Positions 14,231-21,932 of a stretch of 21,932 bases of DNA are shown piece after piece. This DNA comes from JACDET01 sp035568375 (GTDB lineage Bacteria > Patescibacteriota > Microgenomatia > Levybacterales > UBA12049), in the NCBI GenBank assembly GCA_035568375.1, contig DATMOG010000013.1, positions 1 to 21,932 of the forward strand, in the 5' to 3' direction. The notes under the pieces are model-generated. The model was not told the origin of the DNA. It saw only the letters and a list, made by a program, of their open reading frames with translations, and searched no databases. Within the stretch, counting starts at the first letter, position 1. Each line of letters opens with the position of its first letter. A program made the position numbers and the translations under genes.

Positions 14231-15952
14231 ATGTTAATAATAATCTCAATCATTGCTATTGCTGCAACTATTATTTTTGGCGTCGTTGCCATTGTTTATT
14301 CGATGCGTGAAGAAAAAGCTATTAAGCAATTAGTCGATAATGAACTCAAACAAAAACAGCGCCTTTTTGAAATCACTATGATGAAAGAAATTCAGGACCG
14401 TATAGGCTACTCACTGGAAATTGAAAAAGTCGTTGATGTCATTCTAGGCAGTCTTGATGCATTATGTAAGTATTCTACAGTGTCTGCTCTTGTCTTTGAA
14501 AAGGATCGCACCCAATTCAAAACCCATATAAAAGAGCCCATTAGCAGACAATACATTGAGAGTGTCAAAAATACATTGATGAAATCATATATCACTATTG
14601 AAAATACTGATGCCCCAGTGATACCTGATGGCAATATCTCAGGGGTTGCTCTTGATGATCTTAATCATGCACTGCCAGGATCCATATTCAATGTCCCAAT
14701 TATTATGAATGACCGAGTGGTAAGCTTAATTAACATCTCTGCAATAAAAATCAACGCCTTTACCGAAGCTGAGATGACTACGCTTTATAAAATTGCAGCT
14801 CAAGCATCAGAAGCACTTTCTCGTCTTGGGAATATTCTTACTGTCGAAAAAGGAAAGCTTATGGCAATGATTGGAAGTCTTGCCGACGGACTCTTTATGG
14901 TTGATGTGAATGGCCAACTTACTGTTATTAATAACGCTGCCAAAGACTTTCTCGGTATTCCAAATGATAACCCTTCAACAATTGATCTCTTAAGCGCACT
15001 ACCAAACAATTATGATTTTTCAGGAAAAATTCAGCGAGCAATTAATCATAAGCGTGTCATTGAAGAAAAAGAAGTAACCATTGATCAAAAAATCTTCCAA
15101 ATTTTTATCACGCCCGTTTTTAATGTCAGTATCACAACAGAGAAAAAAGTCATCGGTGTTTCTATTTTATTACACGATATTACACTCGAGAAATCCGTTG
15201 CAAAAATGAAAGAAGACTTCACAAATGTTATGGTGCACGAACTCAGAAGTCCTCTCACTGCCATTAAAGCAAGTTCTGAACTTCTCATGTCGCCTCCTGG
15301 CCCTCTTTCAAATGAAGAAAAAAATAAAATTATTGGACTTATTGCCGAACAATCACGTAAGATGCTTGATGAAGTCGCACTTATTCTCGATGCAGCAAAA
15401 TTAGAAGCAGGGCTCTTTACTATACAAAAAATCCCTGGTGATCTCAAAAAAAATATTGCCGAACGTATTCAAATTTTCCAAGCTGCTGCACACGAAAAAT
15501 TCATCAATCTTGTGGTTGATGTCGATCCATCAATTCCCACTTTTAACTTCGATCCTATTCATATTAATCAGGTGATTAATAATTTAATTTCAAACAGTCT
15601 GAAATTTACTTCTTCCGGTGGGACGGTAAAAATAAGTGCTAAACCAGCCATTGGCAACGTTGTTGTCTCTGTTTCAGACACAGGTGCCGGTATTCCTAAG
15701 GAGAAACAACATCTCCTATTCTCTAAATTCACTCAATTGAGTGGTGCAGAACATGGAAATGCCGGAACAGGTCTCGGACTTTATATCGTCAAAGGTGTTG
15801 TCGAAGCACATGGCGGAAGTGTAAATCTTGAATCTGAAGAAAATCGCGGTACAACAATCACCTTCAGTCTTCCACTTGAAATTGCGAATAAAGCCGCAGG
15901 TGAACTCACCACACTTCTCCCCGAACATCAAGCACAACGAATAATGAATTAA
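14231..15952 (+). CDS. Membrane-anchored sensor histidine kinase (GAF, PAS, HisKA, HATPase)
   Basis: Residues 1-23 form one membrane helix with almost nothing outside, so sensing is internal. A GAF-like domain spans about 45-200 and a PAS domain about 208-318 (GSLADGLFMVDVNGQLTVIN). The dimerisation/phosphoacceptor domain has H336 in NVMVHELRSPLTAI. The ATPase domain has the N box INQVINNLISNSLKF (445-459), the G1 box DTGAGIP (483-489) and the G2 box GTGLGLYIVKG (512-522). Every catalytic element is intact. It resembles PhoR/ResE-type kinases, and the signal is unknown. The partner is presumably the receiver encoded first in the operon. The gene ends in an intergenic region convergent with leuS. 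Confidence 0.95.
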   Translation: MLIIISIIAIAATIIFGVVAIVYSMREEKAIKQLVDNELKQKQRLFEITMMKEIQDRIGYSLEIEKVVDVILGSLDALCKYSTVSALVFEKDRTQFKTHIKEPISRQYIESVKNTLMKSYITIENTDAPVIPDGNISGVALDDLNHALPGSIFNVPIIMNDRVVSLINISAIKINAFTEAEMTTLYKIAAQASEALSRLGNILTVEKGKLMAMIGSLADGLFMVDVNGQLTVINNAAKDFLGIPNDNPSTIDLLSALPNNYDFSGKIQRAINHKRVIEEKEVTIDQKIFQIFITPVFNVSITTEKKVIGVSILLHDITLEKSVAKMKEDFTNVMVHELRSPLTAIKASSELLMSPPGPLSNEEKNKIIGLIAEQSRKMLDEVALILDAAKLEAGLFTIQKIPGDLKKNIAERIQIFQAAAHEKFINLVVDVDPSIPTFNFDPIHINQVINNLISNSLKFTSSGGTVKISAKPAIGNVVVSVSDTGAGIPKEKQHLLFSKFTQLSGAEHGNAGTGLGLYIVKGVVEAHGGSVNLESEENRGTTITFSLPLEIANKAAGELTTLLPEHQAQRIMN

Positions 15953-16309
15953 GGAACCTCATGTTATAACTTCTCTAATGAATAACGTAAATAAAATATA
16001 ATTTTTTAAACCATAATTTTTAGCGATTTTTTTCTTCTGCAACATCACACTGTATAAATTTTGATATGACCTAATTACTAATAATCTTTTTATGCAATTC
16101 TCCCGGATTCCTTAAGGCATCCAATTCTGTTAAGTCATAATTAATATATGAAGTCACTATCCATCACCAGAATATATGCTAAACCCCGTGTATGGCTAAG
16201 CAACGGCAGGGATATAGAGATTGACACTAAAGAGATACTATCAAATTTTTAAACTATGCTATAGCTAGCAATGCAGCATCTTAAGAAAGATAATTCGTAA
16301 AAGCCTCTT
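15953..16309. other. Convergent intergenic region, no gene seen
   Basis: These 357 bases lie between the 3' ends of the kinase and leuS genes. No open frame of useful length, tRNA or known structured RNA was recognised. Some T-rich stretches (for example the T run near 16027-16034) and weak hairpins are present: TGCTA/TAGCA at 16257-16270, and TAAAAG/CTTTTA at 16298-16312, which overlaps the leuS stop codon. These may help end both transcripts, but none is a strong intrinsic terminator. Confidence 0.5.
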
Positions 16310-18952
16310 TTATGAGCTGTTCACCACAAAATTAAGAATTTTTCCGGGAACTAAAATAATTTTTCTGATAGTTCCCTTTAAAAATTTACTAATATGTTTA
16401 TCTTTTCGGGCTAATTCGTCAAGAAATGCTTGATTAGCTTTCTCGCTCACAGAAACAACAAGCGTTCCCCGCAATTTCCCATTCACCTGTACGGCAATCG
16501 TGACTTTGTCTTCTTTCAAATATTTTTCATCAAATGTCGGCCATTCGCTTGTATGGATTGAAAATGGATTACCCATATCCGTCCATAATTCCTCAGTCAT
16601 ATGTGGAGCAAACGGCGCAAATAATTTTAGATATACTTCGATTTCCTCACGGCTTAACGAATCTTGTTTTGAAAGAAAGTTATAGTACGTCATGAGCTTC
16701 GCAATGGAAGTGTTGAATCGTAGATTTTCCATATCCTCAGTTATGCCTTTTACGATTTTATGCATCATATATAATTGTTCTGAAGATAATTCTTTTTTTT
16801 CAATTTTTGAACTAGTAAACAATTTCCAAACACGCTTTAAAAATCTGCTCATTCCGTCAATCCCGCTATCTCTGAAATCACCACCCTGATTGAAAGGTCC
16901 CAAGAATAATAGATAAGTTCGCAGAGTATCAGCGCCATATTTATAGATATAATTATCTGGATTGATAATGTTGCCCTTGCTCTTACTCATTTTCGCACCG
17001 TCCTTGATAATGAGCCCATGCGCATAAAAACGCAAAAATGGCTCTTCGAAATCCACATATCCCATATCTTTAAGTGCCATTGTAATAAAACGCGCATATA
17101 ATAGATGTAATACTGAATGTTCTGCCCCACCGATATAACTGGTGACCGGTAGCCAAACACTCCGTTTTGCTGCTTTTTCTATTTCATCTTGCTTTATACC
17201 AGGAAAATTTTTTGCCTTGTCTGCAGGCATTGGGAATACCACATCTTTTAAGTCTGTCGCAAGATAACGTAAGAAATACCAGCTTGAGTCGAGGAAGGTA
17301 TCCGAGACATCTGTCTCGCGAGTTGCCTTACTACCGCATTGTGGGCAAGTTGTTTCATAAAATTCAGGATGATTAGCAAGCGGTGCCTTTCCGGTACCGA
17401 GCGGCTTAAAATTTTCAATATAAGGCAACTTTACAGGAAGATCTTTTTCTGGAACTGGATACCAGCCAGCCATAGATTCCTTCTGTTCTTTCGCTTCCTT
17501 ACCAGTAAACCATGATTCGCCTTTACGTGCACATGATTCACAGTAAATCATTGGAATAGGCGGTCCCCAATAACGTTGCCGAGAAATCAGCCAATCTCTT
17601 AAGTGATATGTTACTTCTCGCTTACCGTAACCCTTCAATTCGATATAATCCATAATTTTTTCTGTCGCTTTATGGATATTCAGCCCATTCAAAAAATCTG
17701 AATTAATCATCGTTCCTTCTTCTTCCTGCACTTGTTCAATTTTTGTAATAGACGAATCATCTCCATCTTTACCAACGACTACTCTAATAATTTCCAAAGC
17801 AAATTTTGTTGCAAATTCAAAATCCCTCTTGTCATGTCCGGGAACACCCACTAATGCTCCTGTACCAAATTCACTCAAAACAAAATCTGAAACCCAAATA
17901 GGCATTTGATACCCTGTTAATGGATTTGTTGCATATAACCCTGTGAAGATACCCGTCTTTTCTTTCCCTTCCGACATCCTGTCAATTTCAGATTTATTTT
18001 TCGTTTTTTTAATATATGTTTGTATTTTCTTCAGTATTTGAGGAGCAGTTGTGAATGTCCCTTCAATCAACTTTTTTATTAATTCATGTTCAGGGGCAAT
18101 CGCTATAAATGTAGCACCGAAGTTGGTATCAGGACGTGTTGTAAAAATGGTAACAGTTTCGTGAAAACTGTCTATTTGATAAGTTATGTTAATTCCTTCC
18201 TTCTTTCCTATCCAATTCTTTTGTGCCAATTTTACTTTCTCTGTCCAATCCAGACCTTTAATATTAGCCAACAATCGCTCAGCATATTGCGTAATTCTAA
18301 AAAACCATTGTTCCAGATCTCGCTTCTCAATGATAGAATCACAACGTTCACACTTGCCATCGATGACTTGTTCATCCGACAAAACAGTCTTACACGATGG
18401 ACAGAAATTGACCGGAGAGTTTTTCTTATAAGCTATATTTGATTTAAAAAGTTGTACAAACAACCACTGTGTCCAACGATAGTACTCAGGTTCATATGTC
18501 TCAATTTTATTATCCCATGCATAAGAATTACCAATAGAATGCAATTGTCTATAAAAATTTTTCTCCGTCCTCTTTGCATGATCTATGGGATGTGTATTCG
18601 TTTTAATTGCATGATTTTCTGAATGAATTCCAAATCCGTCCAAACCAATCGGTTCGAAAACTTGATATCCCTGCATCCTCTTAAACCTTCCATAGATATC
18701 TACTCCACCAAATGCATACATACTTCCGACATGGAGTCCTTCAGCTGATGGGTAAGGAAACATCATAAGATTGTAAAAAGGTCTTCCATGCATAGAAGAG
18801 CTCACATAGGAATTAACTCTACCATTAGCAGCATCGAGATTAGGCTGATAAGTGCCTTCCGATTGCCATTTAGATTGCCATTTAGGCTCAATCGAAGATG
18901 GATCAAAATTTTTCATATTCTTATTTTTTAAATTAACTTTGCTTTCTATCAT
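16310..18952 (-). CDS. leuS: Leucyl-tRNA synthetase
   Basis: This 880-residue class I synthetase has the complete LeuRS layout. The first signature reads HVGS (74-77 in PYPSAEGLHVGSMYAFG) where bacteria normally have HxGH. KMSKS is intact at 654-658. A first zinc ribbon is C184/C187 with C201/C204. A second Cys cluster is C471/C474 with C536/C539. The editing domain (about 250-430) keeps TTRPDT (271-276) and the HDKRDFEF acidic site (373-380), so mischarged tRNA can be hydrolysed. WFFRITQYAERLL and DSSWYFLRYL are typical of the bacterial enzyme. The ATG at 18952 is supported by a promoter 9 bases upstream. A second Met at residue 13 also fits the family N-terminus. Confidence 0.97.
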   Translation of the reverse strand: MIESKVNLKNKNMKNFDPSSIEPKWQSKWQSEGTYQPNLDAANGRVNSYVSSSMHGRPFYNLMMFPYPSAEGLHVGSMYAFGGVDIYGRFKRMQGYQVFEPIGLDGFGIHSENHAIKTNTHPIDHAKRTEKNFYRQLHSIGNSYAWDNKIETYEPEYYRWTQWLFVQLFKSNIAYKKNSPVNFCPSCKTVLSDEQVIDGKCERCDSIIEKRDLEQWFFRITQYAERLLANIKGLDWTEKVKLAQKNWIGKKEGINITYQIDSFHETVTIFTTRPDTNFGATFIAIAPEHELIKKLIEGTFTTAPQILKKIQTYIKKTKNKSEIDRMSEGKEKTGIFTGLYATNPLTGYQMPIWVSDFVLSEFGTGALVGVPGHDKRDFEFATKFALEIIRVVVGKDGDDSSITKIEQVQEEEGTMINSDFLNGLNIHKATEKIMDYIELKGYGKREVTYHLRDWLISRQRYWGPPIPMIYCESCARKGESWFTGKEAKEQKESMAGWYPVPEKDLPVKLPYIENFKPLGTGKAPLANHPEFYETTCPQCGSKATRETDVSDTFLDSSWYFLRYLATDLKDVVFPMPADKAKNFPGIKQDEIEKAAKRSVWLPVTSYIGGAEHSVLHLLYARFITMALKDMGYVDFEEPFLRFYAHGLIIKDGAKMSKSKGNIINPDNYIYKYGADTLRTYLLFLGPFNQGGDFRDSGIDGMSRFLKRVWKLFTSSKIEKKELSSEQLYMMHKIVKGITEDMENLRFNTSIAKLMTYYNFLSKQDSLSREEIEVYLKLFAPFAPHMTEELWTDMGNPFSIHTSEWPTFDEKYLKEDKVTIAVQVNGKLRGTLVVSVSEKANQAFLDELARKDKHISKFLKGTIRKIILVPGKILNFVVNSS

Positions 18953-18960
18953 TTATTAGA

Positions 18961-18969
18961 AGTATAGCA
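18961..18969 (-). promoter_or_regulatory. Extended -10 promoter giving a near-leaderless leuS transcript
   Basis: TGCTATACT on the minus strand is an extended -10 box with the same TATACT hexamer as argS. Eight bases separate it from the ATG at 18952, so the leader would be 1-2 bases. The expected -35 position is only T-rich. Its presence supports the longer LeuRS start over the internal Met at residue 13. Confidence 0.45.
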
Positions 18970-19150
18970 TAGAATTCAAGCATACAAAAGTAGATTATTT
19001 AAACAATTTAAAACTCTAAATCTTCGAAAAAAGAGTCCTATAAATATAGAGCTGCGTCAAGCCCATTGAAATTATGATACTTTTTTATCCAATAAGATGT
19101 ATTAAAATTGAGGCTACAACGTGAGCTCACAAAAATACACATAAAAATCA

Positions 19151-19177
19151 AGGATTAAATATTAATAATTTAGTCCT
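19151..19177 (+). repeat. 10-bp stem-loop upstream of the envelope-protein gene
   Basis: AGGATTAAAT (19151-19160) and ATTTAGTCCT (19168-19177) pair over 10 positions with one G-U wobble around a 7-base loop. It lies about 55 bases before the TTG start at 19233, in a 280-base leuS/envelope-gene spacer that otherwise holds only promoters. It could be a leader structure. On the minus strand it is followed by a run of five T's, but no minus-strand gene lies upstream of it. Confidence 0.35.
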
Positions 19178-19232
19178 ATAGATTAAATACTCTTTTATAT
19201 TAAAGTTTCTTTAAAGAGGTTATCATCTAGCG

Positions 19233-20027
19233 TTGTCTTTTTACTTAAAATCAATTACCATTGAGTTAGCAATGATAAATAATAAACTCCATAAAATAAT
19301 AAAACGCAAAAGAATAATTTTTTCATTGTCGCTTATTTTAATAGTTTCTCATTTTTCAGTACTCAGTACTTATATTGTGTCAAGTGTTTCTGCAAATACT
19401 ATTTCAAACAACAATTATTCTATTGATGTTAGGAAAATTGACACAAACCCACAACCTTCACTAAAAATCCGAGCCATTAGAGAAAACAATATAGAAATTA
19501 AAAAATTTACTACAGGTCCAAATTACACTAGCACTGCATCTAATGATACTTTTTCAATCAATCTTCCTCAAAACATTATCGACTATGGCATTTTGTCATC
19601 AACTAATCCAGTGATACGATCTTCTCAAATTTCATTTCTTAATCCTCAACTTGGTGCAGAAATTCTTACTGTTGAAAATCATCCACTATTTTCAGTAACA
19701 AATGATGTTATCCAAAATACTAATTGCGATAACGGAGCATGCACGTCAATAACTGCTTCCTTGTGGAAAAATACCTTGACGTATGGTTTTGGCTATAGAT
19801 GTGATAGTGCAAATTCAATGTTTTGTGATCAACAATTCTCATTCTCAAATTATTATAAACAATACCCCGATAATTCAAGAAATCAAGACTATCAAATGTT
19901 GCTTATAAATAAATCTGGTAGTACACTTTCAAAAGTAAATATAACATATAAAGTAAACATTTCAGGAACACAAAAACCCGGTGGATATTATAATAGTATA
20001 ACGTATCTTGCGATTCCTAATTTTTAA
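19233..20027 (+). CDS. Exported or membrane-anchored envelope protein, unknown function
   Basis: I do not recognise this family. A basic N-terminus (KIIKRKR) and one hydrophobic helix (about 28-52) are followed by a Ser/Thr/Asn-rich, probably beta-rich exterior. Four Cys at 165, 170, 190 and 198 (CDNGAC, and CDSANSMFC) could form two disulfides, which fits an exported protein. The C-terminus ends in an immunoglobulin-like strand pattern (LSKVNITYKVNISG). The start is uncertain: TTG at 19233 has TATCAT six bases upstream, whereas ATG at 19272 would give a more typical signal-anchor N-terminus. The next gene, also an envelope protein, begins 64 bases later and has its own possible promoter. Confidence 0.7.
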   Translation: MSFYLKSITIELAMINNKLHKIIKRKRIIFSLSLILIVSHFSVLSTYIVSSVSANTISNNNYSIDVRKIDTNPQPSLKIRAIRENNIEIKKFTTGPNYTSTASNDTFSINLPQNIIDYGILSSTNPVIRSSQISFLNPQLGAEILTVENHPLFSVTNDVIQNTNCDNGACTSITASLWKNTLTYGFGYRCDSANSMFCDQQFSFSNYYKQYPDNSRNQDYQMLLINKSGSTLSKVNITYKVNISGTQKPGGYYNSITYLAIPNF

Positions 20028-20091
20028 AAAAATAGACCGCAAACGATATATAAAATTATTTCTAATTAAAAGAGATATATTCTAAATAAAA

Positions 20092-21159
20092 ATGTCATAC
20101 AAAAAGAACATGCCCATGAAAATTAAAAATGACATAATCAATCAGATACTATTTATCGTATTTTTTGCTACTCTTCCAGCATTTTTTCCAAAAGAAGTAC
20201 TCGCTGACGGTATATCTCTTAATATCTCTCCATCTCTCCTCAGGATTGAAGCAAAACCACCCGCAGATGTCTGGACTCCCTTCATCATTGAAAACAGTAG
20301 CAATCAAACGGTTAATCTTAAAATTGGCTATAAAGCTTTTGATCCACAAAGCTCCCAAAATGGAAATGTTGTATTTCTCAAAAACGACTATCAAGTAGCC
20401 AGATTGGATAAAAATATCTTTGAAAAAATGCAGATTGTTGATGATAATAATATTTCTTATGATACAATTAGTCTTGGTCCTCGACAGAAAGAACGATTCA
20501 GACTACGAATACTACTACCTCAGAATGAACTAGCAAGTGATTACTACTTCTCATTAATATTTTTACAAAACCCTGAAAAACAAGATCAAACTAATGCAGT
20601 AATTAACATAGAGGATCAAAAAAGTTTTTCTACATTACAAGCAGGGATAGGTATCAATATATTACTTGCAGTTGGAGACAAAACAATACCCCAAGGAACG
20701 ATCGATACTTTCACAACCTCATGGTTCCAAGAATCAGGTCCAATCCCTTTTACCCTTACTGTTCACAATAGTGGCATCCATTTTTTTACGCCACAAGGTA
20801 AAATATTTATAAAGAATATGTTTGGACAAACTATAGGAAAAATAATTATTCCACCTTCTGTTGTTCTCTCTGGAACAAATAGAACCCTAACTGGTATAGG
20901 TCAAGAATTGCTTATTAAAAATCTTATTCCAAGCTCTACTAGCTTCAATCAATATGATTCACCTTCACTTATTTGGCCTGAACACTTCCTTTTCGGATTT
21001 TATACTGCGAATCTTTCTCTCTCGCTATCCGACATTGGACCAACTTATACCCGTAATATTCATTTCCTTATCCTTCCAATAAAATTACTCGTAGAACTTT
21101 TAGTTATTATAGTAATAATTGGAGTAATTTATTTGAGGGTGAAGAAGAAAATTTCCTAA
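20092..21159 (+). CDS. DUF916/WxL-interacting-like surface protein with C-terminal anchor
   Basis: This 355-residue protein has a signal peptide (about 10-38, ending VLA before DG). A first beta-sandwich starts SLNISPSLLRIEAKPPADVW and continues through IIENSSNQTVNLKIGYKAF, the pattern of DUF916-like and related P-pilus-chaperone-like domains. A second beta domain is about 205-325 (PIPFTLTVHNSGIHFFTPQGKI). The end is one membrane helix (about 330-349) and a short basic tail RVKKKIS, so it is anchored with both domains outside. In Firmicutes such proteins bind WxL proteins and peptidoglycan. No WxL protein is seen here. A TATATT 10 bases before the ATG may give a short leader. Met at 7 or 9 are alternative starts. 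Confidence 0.75.
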   Translation: MSYKKNMPMKIKNDIINQILFIVFFATLPAFFPKEVLADGISLNISPSLLRIEAKPPADVWTPFIIENSSNQTVNLKIGYKAFDPQSSQNGNVVFLKNDYQVARLDKNIFEKMQIVDDNNISYDTISLGPRQKERFRLRILLPQNELASDYYFSLIFLQNPEKQDQTNAVINIEDQKSFSTLQAGIGINILLAVGDKTIPQGTIDTFTTSWFQESGPIPFTLTVHNSGIHFFTPQGKIFIKNMFGQTIGKIIIPPSVVLSGTNRTLTGIGQELLIKNLIPSSTSFNQYDSPSLIWPEHFLFGFYTANLSLSLSDIGPTYTRNIHFLILPIKLLVELLVIIVIIGVIYLRVKKKIS

Positions 21160-21932
21160 AGAATATTATATATAAAAGATATCATTTAACATCATTTCTT
21201 GTCAATTGATCTCTTTTCTCTATCGTTCAAAGGACACTATACCCATGAGAGAGACTCTAAAACGCAAATAAAAGCCAACTATTTAGCCTCAAATAAGATT
21301 CCTTCTATTTAGATTGTATAATCAAGCAAAACATTACTTATCATTCAGATAATATATTTGCTAATAAGTATATCTTTTTTACCATAAGTCATCAAATATT
21401 TCTTGAAACTCACTTTTATTGATAAAATTATTTTTTAGAATATACTCTTTTCTAAAAATTCGAATAATACAATATAGTAAATTATAACTATTTCAATATA
21501 TCTCAAAGAATAGATACACTCATACTTTCACTTTAGATTTGTAACTGAGTACCGTCAGAACTCAAGCTTTATCCAATTTTCTGCATTCACTCTTGAACTT
21601 TCGTCAGTAGACTCAGTTTCGGGAATCTCTACTTATTGATAAGAAAATAAATCTATAGTGATCAAAGAAAAATGAAAATTAGTACTCCTCAGATATTAAT
21701 AAGAAAATTAGTATACATTACTCATAATAAATATGAATTATGCTTAGCAAATAAAAACAACTGACTGCTAGTTATCACAATCTATATTAAACTATAGACA
21801 AAAACAATATAAATTATACTTATAAGTATTTTCGGTAATTAAATATAGGGTTAATATAATTAATATTTTAAATATCGGTAATTGACACTATGAGACCTAT
21901 GCACGCTGAGAGATACTATTTCTAGTATTTCA
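21160..21932. other. AT-rich region without recognisable gene
   Basis: These 773 bases have stop codons in all frames and no tRNA or other RNA gene that I can recognise. Structures seen: a perfect 14-bp palindrome ATACTTATAAGTAT (21816-21829); TCGGTAATT repeated at 21832-21840 and 21875-21883; GAAAATTAGTA repeated at 21674-21684 and 21703-21713; AACTGAGT/ACTCAGTT arms (21543-21550 and 21611-21618) bounding 76 bases; TTGACA at 21882-21887; and a 6-bp hairpin ATACTA/TAGTAT (21913-21928) near the window edge. Some may belong to a promoter or terminator of a gene beyond the window. Many are expected by chance in such AT-rich DNA. Confidence 0.4.

Noticed and set aside
21543..21618. A tRNA gene (76 bases, acceptor-like arms)
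   Set aside because: The TTC-containing T arm, D-arm consensus and a 5-bp anticodon stem are not present, so only the outer arms fit.
1..21932. UGA recoded as glycine or tryptophan, as in some CPR lineages
   Set aside because: TGA ends delta in an ATGA overlap with alpha, conserved Trp codons are TGG, and no conserved gene reads through TGA.
1..21932. CRISPR array, insertion sequence, rRNA or tmRNA
   Set aside because: No regularly spaced repeats, no transposase reading frame with terminal inverted repeats, and no recognisable rRNA or tmRNA sequence were seen.

Overview
The window looks like part of a Candidate Phyla Radiation (Patescibacteria) genome, most likely Microgenomates-like. This is an inference from gene content. 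The DNA is AT-rich. Several genes have no Shine-Dalgarno sequence, and some have an extended -10 box almost touching the start codon. Surface proteins are abundant: a dockerin-type protein, a membrane-tethered helix-turn-helix protein with a tail-fibre-like exterior, and a DUF916-like protein. TGA is used as a stop and tryptophan is TGG, so the code is standard and the UGA-recoding CPR lineages are excluded.

Layout. (1) 1-760, minus: 5' part of a gene for a cytoplasmic MerR/excisionase-type HTH, one membrane helix and a repetitive exterior, preceded by a promoter and an operator-like array. (2) 1037-1990, plus: a Fic-like protein that lacks the catalytic motif, with a C-terminal winged helix. 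(3) 2121-8334, plus: a seven-gene F1-type ATPase operon ordered c-like, b, delta, alpha, gamma, beta, epsilon. (4) 8369-10115, minus: nucleoside diphosphate kinase and an M16 zinc peptidase. (5) 10276-13305, minus: an exported dockerin-domain protein and arginyl-tRNA synthetase. (6) 13426-15952, plus: stand-alone receiver, an unknown 115-residue protein, and a GAF/PAS histidine kinase, packed as one operon. (7) 16310-18952, minus: leucyl-tRNA synthetase. (8) 19233-21159, plus: two envelope proteins. (9) 21160-21932: an AT-rich stretch with no gene.

The most interesting part is the F1 operon. The catalytic head looks competent: Walker A in alpha and beta, the beta catalytic Glu, and the alpha arginine finger are all present. 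However, no subunit a is encoded in the operon. The protein in the subunit c position keeps the two-helix hairpin and an EAIGRNP loop, but has no Asp or Glu in its second helix. It also carries a signal peptide and an exterior domain of about 155 residues with an internal duplication. Epsilon has lost its C-terminal helical domain. This suggests either a second, divergent ATP synthase whose membrane parts are elsewhere, or an F1 motor that no longer pumps ions and instead drives a ring of exterior domains. The latter would be comparable in principle to the F1-like X0 ATPases of mycoplasmas.
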